The notes beneath the pieces are model-generated. The model searched no databases, had not been told where the DNA came from, and saw only the letters and a list, made by a program, of their open reading frames with translations. Of a stretch of DNA of 64,000 bases, positions 1 to 8,663 are shown one piece after another (within the stretch, counting starts at the first letter, position 1; each line of letters opens with the position of its first letter). This stretch comes from Omphalotus guepiniiformis. Its lineage: Eukaryota > Basidiomycota > Agaricomycetes > Agaricales > Omphalotaceae. Location: positions 248,001 through 312,000 of the forward strand of contig JAQOOI010000079.1 in the NCBI GenBank assembly GCA_028554645.1, read 5' to 3'. Both the position numbers and the translations under genes were made by a program.

Positions 1-763
1 CGTCGGCGGTACTCACACTGAAGGTAGAGAATGCCGTCCTCAGTTCAACAGCAAGACTTTCGAATGGCGCTGCGCGACTTGCGCGAAGGACAATCATACC
101 TGTAGCTGGTCGTACGGTTTGGAAGGCAGCGATCAGTTGCGATGCCTTTCATACACATTGGCTCGCAGCGGCAGTACAGGTAAGTATTCCTTTCATTTCT
201 TTAGACATCTTTTATTAAAGGTTCTTCGTTTCTTAGTTGTCTCTCAGGAAGCTGAGCAGTTGCAGATTCTCATCGACACCTACGAGGACATGCAGAACAG
301 CGTCTCCGCGCAGATGCGGGCGATGGAACGGGTACACCGAACGGTTTTGCAGCGTCAAGATCATATCAAAGCTTCGTGTCGCGATCCTCGTCTCGTTTTA
401 CATCAGGTTCAGACTGGCGACCCGACGTTCGACTATTCGGACGAACAGCTCAAACTACTGGCTACCGCGCTTGGATGGGACATCAACCTGGTGTCTCGGG
501 CCAGCTACATCGCTAGGAACGAAGCAGGTCATTTCATCGTGGTGGATCCAGAGGTCGAGCCGCAGCCCGGTCCTTCCAATATCCGTTCCACTCCCGTTGC
601 TACAGCTGACATCGACGAATCGCCTCAGGCGGTCGGTGCTTCGCAAGTCACGGTCGAAGAGGACGAAGACAAGGAAGACGAGCTGGAGGAGGAGACAGCC
701 GGCAAGGTACTGGTGCCAGAAAGCAGTCCACTAGCTGGGAGGGACGATCCCCTCTCAGAGTGA
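1..763 (+). CDS. 3' part of a Cys-rich repeat-associated gene (unknown function)
   Basis: The gene begins before the window. An exon reads from the left edge to 179, an intron spans 180-236 (GTAAG...TTCTTAG), and the last exon runs to a TGA at 761-763. The first exon has closely spaced cysteines (CATCAKDNHTCSW) and matches in layout the last preserved exon of the gene at 12626-14455 (CNECLAKKDSACTF), including the position of the following intron. I therefore read the two as paralogues, one keeping the C-terminal half and the other the N-terminal half. The last exon encodes a helical stretch (EAEQLQILIDTYEDMQ), then an acidic tail rich in Glu and Asp. The family is not recognised. Its repetition, Cys cluster and position among retroelements suggest a mobile-element-associated gene; this is inference. 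Confidence 0.5.
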   Translation, partial: VGGTHTEGRECRPQFNSKTFEWRCATCAKDNHTCSWSYGLEGSDQLRCLSYTLARSGSTGKYSFHFFRHLLLKVLRFLVVSQEAEQLQILIDTYEDMQNSVSAQMRAMERVHRTVLQRQDHIKASCRDPRLVLHQVQTGDPTFDYSDEQLKLLATALGWDINLVSRASYIARNEAGHFIVVDPEVEPQPGPSNIRSTPVATADIDESPQAVGASQVTVEEDEDKEDELEEETAGKVLVPESSPLAGRDDPLSE

Positions 764-1500
764 CTTTCAAGGCTCGGGTGCACGCATAGTTCGTACCCCT
801 TTTTCCCTTTACTTTCTCCATCTCTCAGTCCCAATCTCACAGATCTGTCGCTTTCTTCGCTTGGCTGGGACCTGCCGTATCCGTTCGCATCTCGTCGCGG
901 GTAACTCTGGTGTTCAACACACCAGGTTGCCCAAATATATAAAAATTTTATACATCGCTTTTTCTGTAGATACTCCCTGTACTTACTTTATAGTAGTATA
1001 GGTCGAAGTATCTCTTATTATAGTCCTGAGCTTCTATGCTCAAAAATACATATTTCATTTTTCTTGGCATGAATCTGGTGTGAAACATAAGAAATCATAT
1101 TGAGCGTCTCCTTCAAGTTGAGTATCTAACTCGATTCTAGAGGGAAACAATTCTTTAAATGACTTAAGCCCACAATTTTCAATAAGTATCGTTTCTTTTT
1201 GAGGATACATTGAATTTAATAAGTCCTTTCTGTCAAGGTTGAGAGCTCTCGGTTACTCGGCAATGCTATTCGGCTAAGTCCTCTGCGGTCAAAGCTGTCT
1301 AGATCTCCAGATTTGAGATATTTGAAATTTCAAAAATTCAAAATTTTGGCCTTGTCAACTTTGTGTGCTCTCTCCCCCCAAGTAAAATTAACTTCAACGT
1401 CCCCGTTGATCAATCTGCTACGCTGGCTAGGCCTCATTGTGCCTGTTTGAACAGCATAGGAGTAATGACCAACGTGCAGATTTAGACGGGGTAGACCAGA
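764..1500. other. Non-coding stretch between two repeat-associated genes
   Basis: No coding frame is supported here. The sequence is AT-rich with short runs such as TATATAAAAATTTTATA near 937-953. It contains AGATACTC at 968-975 and an exact GAGTATCTAACTC at 1120-1132, a motif that recurs through the retroelement to the right. No copy of the 1.84-kb LTR found at 10748-12591 could be seen here. Confidence 0.5.
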
Positions 1501-1507
1501 TATAAAA
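1501..1507 (+). promoter_or_regulatory. Probable TATA box of the spliced + strand gene
   Basis: TATAAAA lies about 97 bp before the ATG at 1604, a normal spacing for a fungal TATA promoter. It is the only strong match near this start. Confidence 0.5.
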
Positions 1508-1603
1508 GGTGCAGCGCAGATTCAGAACGACTCAGCACCATCTATTACTTGGTTCTACATCCCTTCCACTTTTATCATTTCTTTATCTCTATATTTTACA
1601 GTT

Positions 1604-2997
1604 ATGGCCCCTAAAGGTCCCAAGACTTGGCCTGAGCGTCCTGAGTGGGTTGCCACAACGCAGCGATATCTTTCTCGAGCTACTGGAGCCATGGAGGCCA
1701 AAGATGCGGATACTGAACTGCTTGGGATGCTTATTACAGCCCTTGCTAGTCATCTTGTAAATGTTCAATCTTTGATTCCAGGTCCAGTATCTAACTTGAT
1801 TTCTTATTACAGAAGAAGTCTCTGCCTGCATATGCAGTTGCTAAGTCCGAGGAAGCGTTCACTTTGTTCGACAAAGGTGTCAATCTGGTCGCAGATGCAG
1901 TCAAAAAGTTTCCATCTGTAGGTGAACCTGACACTTTCTCCGCCATTAAAGCTTTCCGGGACGACTTGGCAAAGCGCAGAGAGACTCTCAGCGGATCTAA
2001 GAAGCGCAAAGTACGTTTTTATTGACCATCCCTCTCATTTCGAGTATCTAACTGCCTATCGGTGTGTAGCCAGCTAAAACTCCCGAACTTATTGAGGATG
2101 ACGATGATGACGATGAAGAGATTGAGGTCATTACTGGTGACGGAGACGTTACTGTAAGTATCTAACTCCTGAGTACCTAACTCAAATCTCAACATGGTCT
2201 TTCTTTTCTTAGATGGCAGATGGACCTTCCCTTGGGCTTTCTGCGTCGATCCACGCTCCCAATAAGGATAACAAGGACTCTAGCAAGGACAAAACCAAAG
2301 GTTCTCCCACTACTACCACAGTTCATAAGTCTTCCAAGGAAAAAGTAGTAATTACTTCTCCAAGGGTAAGCAGATTTATGTTCAGAACTGTTCATTCGTT
2401 TCTCTAGACTGATGTACCATGGTCACTTTTACAGGCCACCTCAGTTGGACCCAAAGATGTAAGTTTTTAGTTCCATCTGGAGTTGCTCAAGTAGTTCCAT
2501 GTACTGATCATAAATGTTCTTGCAGAATGAACCTATTCCTGAGCCCCACAAGGTGATTGTCATGAAGAAGCCTCGTATTGAGAACCCAATCGTCAACCTT
2601 AGAGAGGAGACAGACCGTGAGTAGTCACCCAATCTGCGGTTTTTCGAGTTTCTAACTCAATTATCCTGCAGATGAGCGCAAACTCCGGGAGAGTGGAGAA
2701 GAGATTGTGACTCGTATCACTGCTCTGTTCCCTTTCATGGACTTGGACCACTTCTCTCCTGAGGTTCTTCAATCAATTTCCAACTTCTTGAAGACAGAAC
2801 TCAGTGTTCATCAACATGCCATTCAGTATCATCATTCTCAGTACAGATTTGCCTACAAGGAGTTTTCCCGTCTGGAATTGCTCCGAAGACAGAAGGAGAA
2901 GGCTTACAGGGCCAACCAGAGTCCCTTGGAGTCTGGTCCAGGTACTGCTGATGATCCAGCTCCTTTCCATGCATTTCCATCTGCAGACATTCTCTGA
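1604..2997 (+). CDS. Seven-exon gene convergent with Gypsy pol (unknown function)
   Basis: Seven exons can be joined in frame: 1604-1756, 1813-2010, 2070-2153, 2213-2365, 2435-2458, 2526-2615 and 2672-2997. The product begins MAPKGPKTWPERPEW. It carries an early helical region, a basic GSKKRK patch, a run of acidic residues (DDDDDDEE), a Ser/Thr/Lys-rich middle, and a helical C-terminal part (about the last 105 residues) rich in His, Gln and Arg. No known domain is recognised. A TATA box precedes it. It ends about 200 bp from the pol stop and points towards pol. Four of six introns carry a GAGTATCTAACTC-like motif whose CTAAC sits at branch-point distance from the 3' splice site, and the same motif recurs in the LTR and the gag-pol region. 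I infer that it is an accessory gene carried by the Gypsy element rather than a host gene, but the missing 3' LTR leaves this open. Confidence 0.6.
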
Positions 2998-3199
2998 CTT
3001 TAATGTTACATCTGGACATCTCAGTATCATTTATGGGCAGTTTACACGGTATTGGTACATCGTATAGGACATCCTCAAACACCCTTTATGTTTATCTTAG
3101 TAGTGCAAACTACTGTTACCCACTTTTTACTTTCATCTGCAACTAGATAGTCACTTTTTCAGTGTCTATCTCGTACTTTGTTCAAATATAGTGTGTTTA

Positions 3200-6100
3200 T
3201 CATTTATTTTGTGAAGATTGAGACCTAGTCAGGACTGGAGCATCCCAATTTGGTTCTTCTTCATCTGCATCGTTTGCAGATTGTAGTTCTTCATCACTGG
3301 ACTCATCAAGATCTTCATCTTCAGCAGGAATTCTCAGTTGAGGAATACTGTCAAAGATGTAATCTCTCTCAAGTTCAGGGTCCAACTCATTGTTATCATT
3401 GACCATCTCTTCTAGCTGTTCACTAGTCAAGTCTATAAGTTCATGAATGTTCTCAGGCAGTTCAATTGGTTCATATCGAGCTACATGGGGTAGTACTCTG
3501 AAGGCAGCAACCTTTTCTCTGAGTACTGTGCCATCCATCTGGGCCACAATGTAGGATCCCCCTTTGGTTCTCCTTATTACAATCATGGGTCCCAGGTATC
3601 TAGGATACATTTTTCTGTCCAAGTTCTTCTCAACTTGTGTATTTCTGACTTGTATAAGTGTACCAGGTTTGAAATCAAAATCTCTGATAACATTTCTGTA
3701 TTCTTCTTCATATTGTCTAAGAGTCTCTTTCTTGGTTGTATTAATTCTAGATATCATTTCCTGCACATGGGTTCTATGCTTAGCTAGAGCTTGTGCCCTA
3801 TAGCCAATAAGTTCCTCATATGTCAAGATTCTATCTGGAAGTTTTACTAACCATGTAGATTCAACAATATCCAAGGGTAGGATAGGTTCAGCTCCAGTAA
3901 CAAGGAAGTATGGTGAACATCCAAGTCCTTTTCTAGCTGTAATTCTATCTGCCCAGAAGACATGTTTGAGGAACCACCACCATCTCTTTAGATCTCCACC
4001 TGTAGCTTTTGCCAAGGCAGTTCTAATGTCAAAGTGGGCTCTCTCAATCTTGCCATTTGCTTGGGAATTGTAAGGAGATATAGTAATTCCTTTAATTCCA
4101 TATTTATCTTCTAGCCATTTAAGCATAGCTCGCATCTGGGGTGCATTATCAGTTACTACTTCATCCGGACATCCCCATCTGCATATAATATCATCAAAGA
4201 ACCATTCCCCCAATGATCTAGCATTGTCAGATCTTAAGGCTCTTCCTTCAGACCAGGATGAGAGTGCACATCTGCCATGTACAACATCCTTGCAACCATT
4301 ACTTGGAGGTGATACTTTAAATACATCCACATGAATCTTCTGAAACAGGGAGGGAGTGTGTGTAAGAGTGGGAGGAATCTTCAACAATTCTAATTTTCGG
4401 TTCTGGCAGATTTGGCAGGATTTGACAAACCAATTGACATCTCCATTCAAATCTGGCCACCAAAAACGCTTCTCTATGAGAGCTTTTGTTGCATGGTCAT
4501 GAGCAGCATGCATCATGTACATCCTTTTCTCTTTAGGCACAACCAGTCTATGCTGGCCTCCTGTATCATCATTCCTTCTATAGAGTCTACCATCTCTGTC
4601 TACAAAGAACTTTACAGCCCTGGAAATGAACTTTTTCATAGCAGTCTCACCTAGGTGAGCTAGAGGCTGATTGCCCTGCAGGTACCAATCTTTGATTAGG
4701 TCGAGTTGTTCATCCAGTTCCTTTGTAGATGCAGATCTGTGATCCTCTCTATACGGGTGTTCATGTTTCCATTCAGTACCTCCTTCAGGTATAACCAAGG
4801 TCTGTGCAAACTGCAACATCGAGTTAGATACTGGATGTTGAATTGCTAACAGCTCTCTAATGGAATTCAAGTGACGTTCTTCTTCAAGAGCTTCTTGCAA
4901 ATCGTCCTCAAAGTCGTCTATTGACTTTGCCACTTCCTGCAAGTAACCACCTCGTGTATCTATTTCATCTTTAAAGGCTTCAAAATCAAAGGGTACCTCA
5001 GATTCACCATCTCCCATTCTGAATTTCACCGGCAGACCATCATCTTCATCAACAAATGAATCCGGATCTCTAGATGCCGCTCTTTCAGTTGGTATGGTTC
5101 CTCTAGGTGGTCTAGATAGTCCATCTGGTCCCTTATGTTCAGTGCCCTTGATGTGTACCAAGGTGAAGTGGAACTTCCTTATTTCTTCAATCCATCTGTT
5201 TATAGTTGCATTGGGACCACTACTGGGTTTGTCAAGCATTCCTTTAATATAGCTTGCATCTGTTTCCACAGTAAGATCCCTACATCCATATGTCTGGTAA
5301 TATGTTTGTTGTAAGGCCAACATCAAGCCATATAGTTCTCTCTTGGGTTGAGAAAACCTTGCTTCTCTTTCATTTAAAGTAATGGAACCCATCCAGTTGT
5401 AGAACTTTTTCTTTGAATCTGCAGGGTCTCTCTGATATAGTTGGAAACCTACTGCCATCCAGGAAGTATCTACTGAAAGGGTGATTCCAGTACTTAAATC
5501 ATAGTCAATAGGACGGAGTGCTGGAGCATTCCTAATCCCATCTTTAATCATTTCTACAGCTTCCAGTTCTGCAGGACCCATTTGAAAAGGCACATCTCCA
5601 GTTAAGATTGTCAAAGGTTTTGCTTTCTTGGCATAATCCTTTATGAACATCCTCATCTGACCAGCAGTGCCCAAAAATGACCGGATATCTTTCTTCTCAG
5701 ACCATTTTGATGCATCACAAGTCAGGACAACTTCAGCTAGCCTTTCCACTGGCTTTTCTCCTTCATAACTGACATGATGTCCAACAACATCACCTTCAGC
5801 TACACAGATGAAAGCTTTGGTCCCTGCAAAGGTACCACCAGCATGTTTCATTCTTTGCACAATTCTGTTCATATTCTGCAGATGCTCCCACACAAATCTT
5901 CTGATGCCAGAATTTTCAGGGATAGTTTCATAACCTCCATCTGCAGTTTCATATCTGCTGACAGGCCCTTTTACTGGTACATCATCAATGTAAGGTTTAG
6001 TTACATGTGGAATTTCATCTCTGAAGATATATGTAACATCATCATGATAGATAGGGACAGAGTTTGTCCAACCCATAGGTAACTTCACTAATCTATGTGG

Positions 6101-7222
6101 GCCAAAAGGTGTTTGGAAGGTGGTAAGATCTCTTGAACTTTCATCAACCAGCCTCTCATCATACCCAACAAAGATATCCAGTAAACCCAAACATGCTCTT
6201 CCAGAGAAGCTTCTAGCTATATCTGCAGTTGCAGGAGGAATTCCTGAATGTTGAATAGTCACTTTATTGAGTGGTTCTAAACTATGGACCAATCTTAAGC
6301 TTTTCCCATCTTTCTTTAAGACACAGAACCATCTGGATCTATAGGATGAACTAGAAGGCTCATATACACCAGCATCTATTTTGTCCTTAATCATTTTACA
6401 CACTTGATCATAGATCCCTGGAGGTATAGGAATATTCCTTTCTACCCAAGGAGTGTGTGGTAACACTGGAAACTTTACTGGAGGAAAGAACTCTGTATTA
6501 AAGGTTCCTCCTTCAGATGCTTCCCATGCAAATGCTTTTTCTTGGACTTTCATAAGATGGTGTACAAGTTTCATTTCTTCAGGCCATAAGAAACCTTCAT
6601 TATGATTCTTGTCTACAATTTCTTTTCTTTCTTGAGAGTACCTCTCACCAGGAGTGAAATCTGGAGGATGAGTAGGTAACTCAGGCATATCTTTTAACGG
6701 ATCTCCAATTATTTTTCTTTCAATCCGGAACTCCGCAGGTAAGGTAGCTTTAACAGGTTTGACCTTAATAGCAACTGGTTTGTACTTTCTAGAAGCCAAA
6801 ACAGTCACCAATCTGGCCATTTTGTTGCCATTCTTATCTCTACTCCATCTGGGTCTTGAAGATTGGACTGGTTTCGGTTCTCTTTTGACCGTTTTACCCT
6901 TATTCATCCTCTTTTCAGTTCCAGATGCGGGTTCCGAAGTGTGATTAAGTACCGTGCAAGTATCTAAGTCTGAATTCTGAGTATCTAAGTGCTCTTTTGA
7001 ATTCAAATTTAAATTTTCTCGCCAGGTACAGAACACTTGTTTCTTTTCTGAGTCTACAGACCGATTTAAATACGATCTAACCGAATCTGCAGCCGCTATA
7101 TCGTTTTCTCTTATGATGGATTCAGCTGCAAACACAAATGCCTCAGCCTTTTCAGGTTCTGAAAACAATTCATTGTCTGGCAGCTTATATCCAGCAATTG
7201 TGGCATTGCCATCTTCATCCAT
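3200..7222 (-). CDS. pol: Ty3/Gypsy Pol: reverse transcriptase, RNase H and integrase
   Basis: This intact 1340-residue reading frame copies retroelement RNA and integrates the cDNA. Order of domains: a linker, then reverse transcriptase with the catalytic PYIDDV motif near residue 411; RNase H with SVDTSW near 582, an RELYG helix and a VETD motif; an integrase zinc-binding HHCC region (AAHDHA...SCQICQNRK); and the integrase core with Asp near 962 (HVDVF), Asp near 1022 (VTDNAP) and Glu near 1057 (GKIERAH). No chromodomain is visible; the C-terminus is acidic. The frame stays open upstream of the first ATG across the end of the protease gene, into a -1 slippery sequence at 7279-7285. Pol is therefore probably made as a frameshift fusion. 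No internal stop suggests a young copy. Confidence 0.93.
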   Translation of the reverse strand: MDEDGNATIAGYKLPDNELFSEPEKAEAFVFAAESIIRENDIAAADSVRSYLNRSVDSEKKQVFCTWRENLNLNSKEHLDTQNSDLDTCTVLNHTSEPASGTEKRMNKGKTVKREPKPVQSSRPRWSRDKNGNKMARLVTVLASRKYKPVAIKVKPVKATLPAEFRIERKIIGDPLKDMPELPTHPPDFTPGERYSQERKEIVDKNHNEGFLWPEEMKLVHHLMKVQEKAFAWEASEGGTFNTEFFPPVKFPVLPHTPWVERNIPIPPGIYDQVCKMIKDKIDAGVYEPSSSSYRSRWFCVLKKDGKSLRLVHSLEPLNKVTIQHSGIPPATADIARSFSGRACLGLLDIFVGYDERLVDESSRDLTTFQTPFGPHRLVKLPMGWTNSVPIYHDDVTYIFRDEIPHVTKPYIDDVPVKGPVSRYETADGGYETIPENSGIRRFVWEHLQNMNRIVQRMKHAGGTFAGTKAFICVAEGDVVGHHVSYEGEKPVERLAEVVLTCDASKWSEKKDIRSFLGTAGQMRMFIKDYAKKAKPLTILTGDVPFQMGPAELEAVEMIKDGIRNAPALRPIDYDLSTGITLSVDTSWMAVGFQLYQRDPADSKKKFYNWMGSITLNEREARFSQPKRELYGLMLALQQTYYQTYGCRDLTVETDASYIKGMLDKPSSGPNATINRWIEEIRKFHFTLVHIKGTEHKGPDGLSRPPRGTIPTERAASRDPDSFVDEDDGLPVKFRMGDGESEVPFDFEAFKDEIDTRGGYLQEVAKSIDDFEDDLQEALEEERHLNSIRELLAIQHPVSNSMLQFAQTLVIPEGGTEWKHEHPYREDHRSASTKELDEQLDLIKDWYLQGNQPLAHLGETAMKKFISRAVKFFVDRDGRLYRRNDDTGGQHRLVVPKEKRMYMMHAAHDHATKALIEKRFWWPDLNGDVNWFVKSCQICQNRKLELLKIPPTLTHTPSLFQKIHVDVFKVSPPSNGCKDVVHGRCALSSWSEGRALRSDNARSLGEWFFDDIICRWGCPDEVVTDNAPQMRAMLKWLEDKYGIKGITISPYNSQANGKIERAHFDIRTALAKATGGDLKRWWWFLKHVFWADRITARKGLGCSPYFLVTGAEPILPLDIVESTWLVKLPDRILTYEELIGYRAQALAKHRTHVQEMISRINTTKKETLRQYEEEYRNVIRDFDFKPGTLIQVRNTQVEKNLDRKMYPRYLGPMIVIRRTKGGSYIVAQMDGTVLREKVAAFRVLPHVARYEPIELPENIHELIDLTSEQLEEMVNDNNELDPELERDYIFDSIPQLRIPAEDEDLDESSDEELQSANDADEEEPNWDAPVLTRSQSSQNK

Positions 7223-7257
7223 TTCAATACAAACAGCTACCTCTCCCTGATCTCTTA

Positions 7258-8655
7258 TCAGTTCATTGAGGTCCGATGAAAATTTTGAGAGTCTCCCTCA
7301 TTTTTCACAGGGACACTCGCAGATCTCTGTGTTTCAGGGACAAGCTTTGGTTCACCAGGAATAGGTTTAACCTTAATTCCTCTACCTCTGTCATATGTTC
7401 CCATTGTACACTTCATTCCACTGTTTGGATCTGTAATGGTGATCTCTTGTTCTCCAGTTTCAAAGTTTCTGACTACACTGCTTGTTAACACATCAAATGG
7501 TCTTCCCAAAAGAACATCATAAGGCACTTTATCTATTATGTGAATCTGCATATAGATAGTTATTTCTCCAAAGGTAAATGGTACATTTCTTGCTAGTCCC
7601 CTAGTAGCCTGTAATTGACCATTTGCACTTTGCATATGGATCACAGTCTCTGGGTCCCATCTTAAACCAAGTCCAATAGCTACTCTTGTATCCATGGACA
7701 CGATTTGAGAACCACTATCAACTACTGTCTCAACTTGTTGATCAGAGTGATTAATCTTTGGGTAGATTGCCTTTAGACTGTCAGTCTGGCTGGCTACTAT
7801 AATGATCTTGTTCCTCTCATCTGGAGGTACATCTTTCTGATACTGGTCCACAACATCCTTGTGTACCACTGAGCCTTTCTTAAGGTCATCTGTGTCTTCA
7901 TCTAGGACAATAAACACATCTTCCCTTTCATAGGCCATATCTTCAATAAAGACCATATAATTTGCCTGTACCAGATTGACATCTTCTTCTGGTAGAATAC
8001 CATCAGGATCATCTTCATCCCTTACTTCATGAACAAAAGCCTTTACAGGACGCTTATACACCCTGTTGTTCTTCAATTTTCTCTGCATAATCTTCTGAAG
8101 TGCCGGAGATATAGCAATGAGGTCCCCACTACTTATATCTATCTCAGATCTAAAGATTTTGTCTGCAATTTCTTCTGCTAGACCCGGTTTGAATAGTGAG
8201 TTTCTAAGCTTGAAATCGGGCTCAGATTTACGCGGAGGCTTTGTGTATACAATAGCATTCCTTGTATCATTACTCATTCCATCTTTAGTTCCAGATTGAG
8301 CTCCTTCAGTCTCATTTGACTTATTCTGGCTCCCTACAGGCATTCCCTTTGGTATAGGTGGCCTATCTATTGCCTTTACATGATCAAACGGACGGTTAGA
8401 TACTCTCCGTGCAACATCGTTGTTATTTTCAGAGGGAGATTCAATCTCCTCAGTGTCAGAATCAACGGGTAGTTCAAAACGAACGGGCTCTTTTCTCATA
8501 GCAGGGGGTCTGTATTTCTCCCTTTCAGATGGTCTTAGTGTAGGTAGTAACACTTCAACTCTCTTTTTCTTTACAAGTTTATTTTCCTCAGGAGATTGAC
8601 CTGTTTTGTGAGAAGGATTCTGAGTATATACAGCTTCTTCACCAATCTCCTTCAT
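7258..8655 (-). CDS. Retroelement protein with retropepsin-like aspartic protease domain
   Basis: This 465-residue frame lies between gag and pol. A charged N-terminal half precedes a retropepsin-like fold with the active-site motif TVVDSGSQIVSM near residue 311, followed by a region with LGRPFDVLTSSV and a final ILG-like turn, as in LTR-element proteases. It would cleave the Gag-Pro-Pol precursor. Its frame is -1 relative to gag and pol is -1 relative to it. Upstream of its ATG the frame is open back through the gag stop (GTC GAA AAA CTA GAG...), so translation by frameshifting at GAAAAAC (8667-8673) is possible. Reinitiation at the ATG 8 nt beyond the gag stop is the alternative. Confidence 0.85.
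   Translation of the reverse strand: MKEIGEEAVYTQNPSHKTGQSPEENKLVKKKRVEVLLPTLRPSEREKYRPPAMRKEPVRFELPVDSDTEEIESPSENNNDVARRVSNRPFDHVKAIDRPPIPKGMPVGSQNKSNETEGAQSGTKDGMSNDTRNAIVYTKPPRKSEPDFKLRNSLFKPGLAEEIADKIFRSEIDISSGDLIAISPALQKIMQRKLKNNRVYKRPVKAFVHEVRDEDDPDGILPEEDVNLVQANYMVFIEDMAYEREDVFIVLDEDTDDLKKGSVVHKDVVDQYQKDVPPDERNKIIIVASQTDSLKAIYPKINHSDQQVETVVDSGSQIVSMDTRVAIGLGLRWDPETVIHMQSANGQLQATRGLARNVPFTFGEITIYMQIHIIDKVPYDVLLGRPFDVLTSSVVRNFETGEQEITITDPNSGMKCTMGTYDRGRGIKVKPIPGEPKLVPETQRSASVPVKNEGDSQNFHRTSMN
7279..7285 (-). promoter_or_regulatory. Candidate -1 frameshift heptamer, protease to pol
   Basis: On the minus strand the protease frame reads CAA AAT TTT, giving A AAT TTT, which fits the X XXY YYZ slippery pattern. 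A -1 slip leads exactly into the open pol frame (AAA TTT TCA TCG), about 20 nt before the protease stop. Confidence 0.6.
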
Positions 8656-8663
8656 TGGAAACT

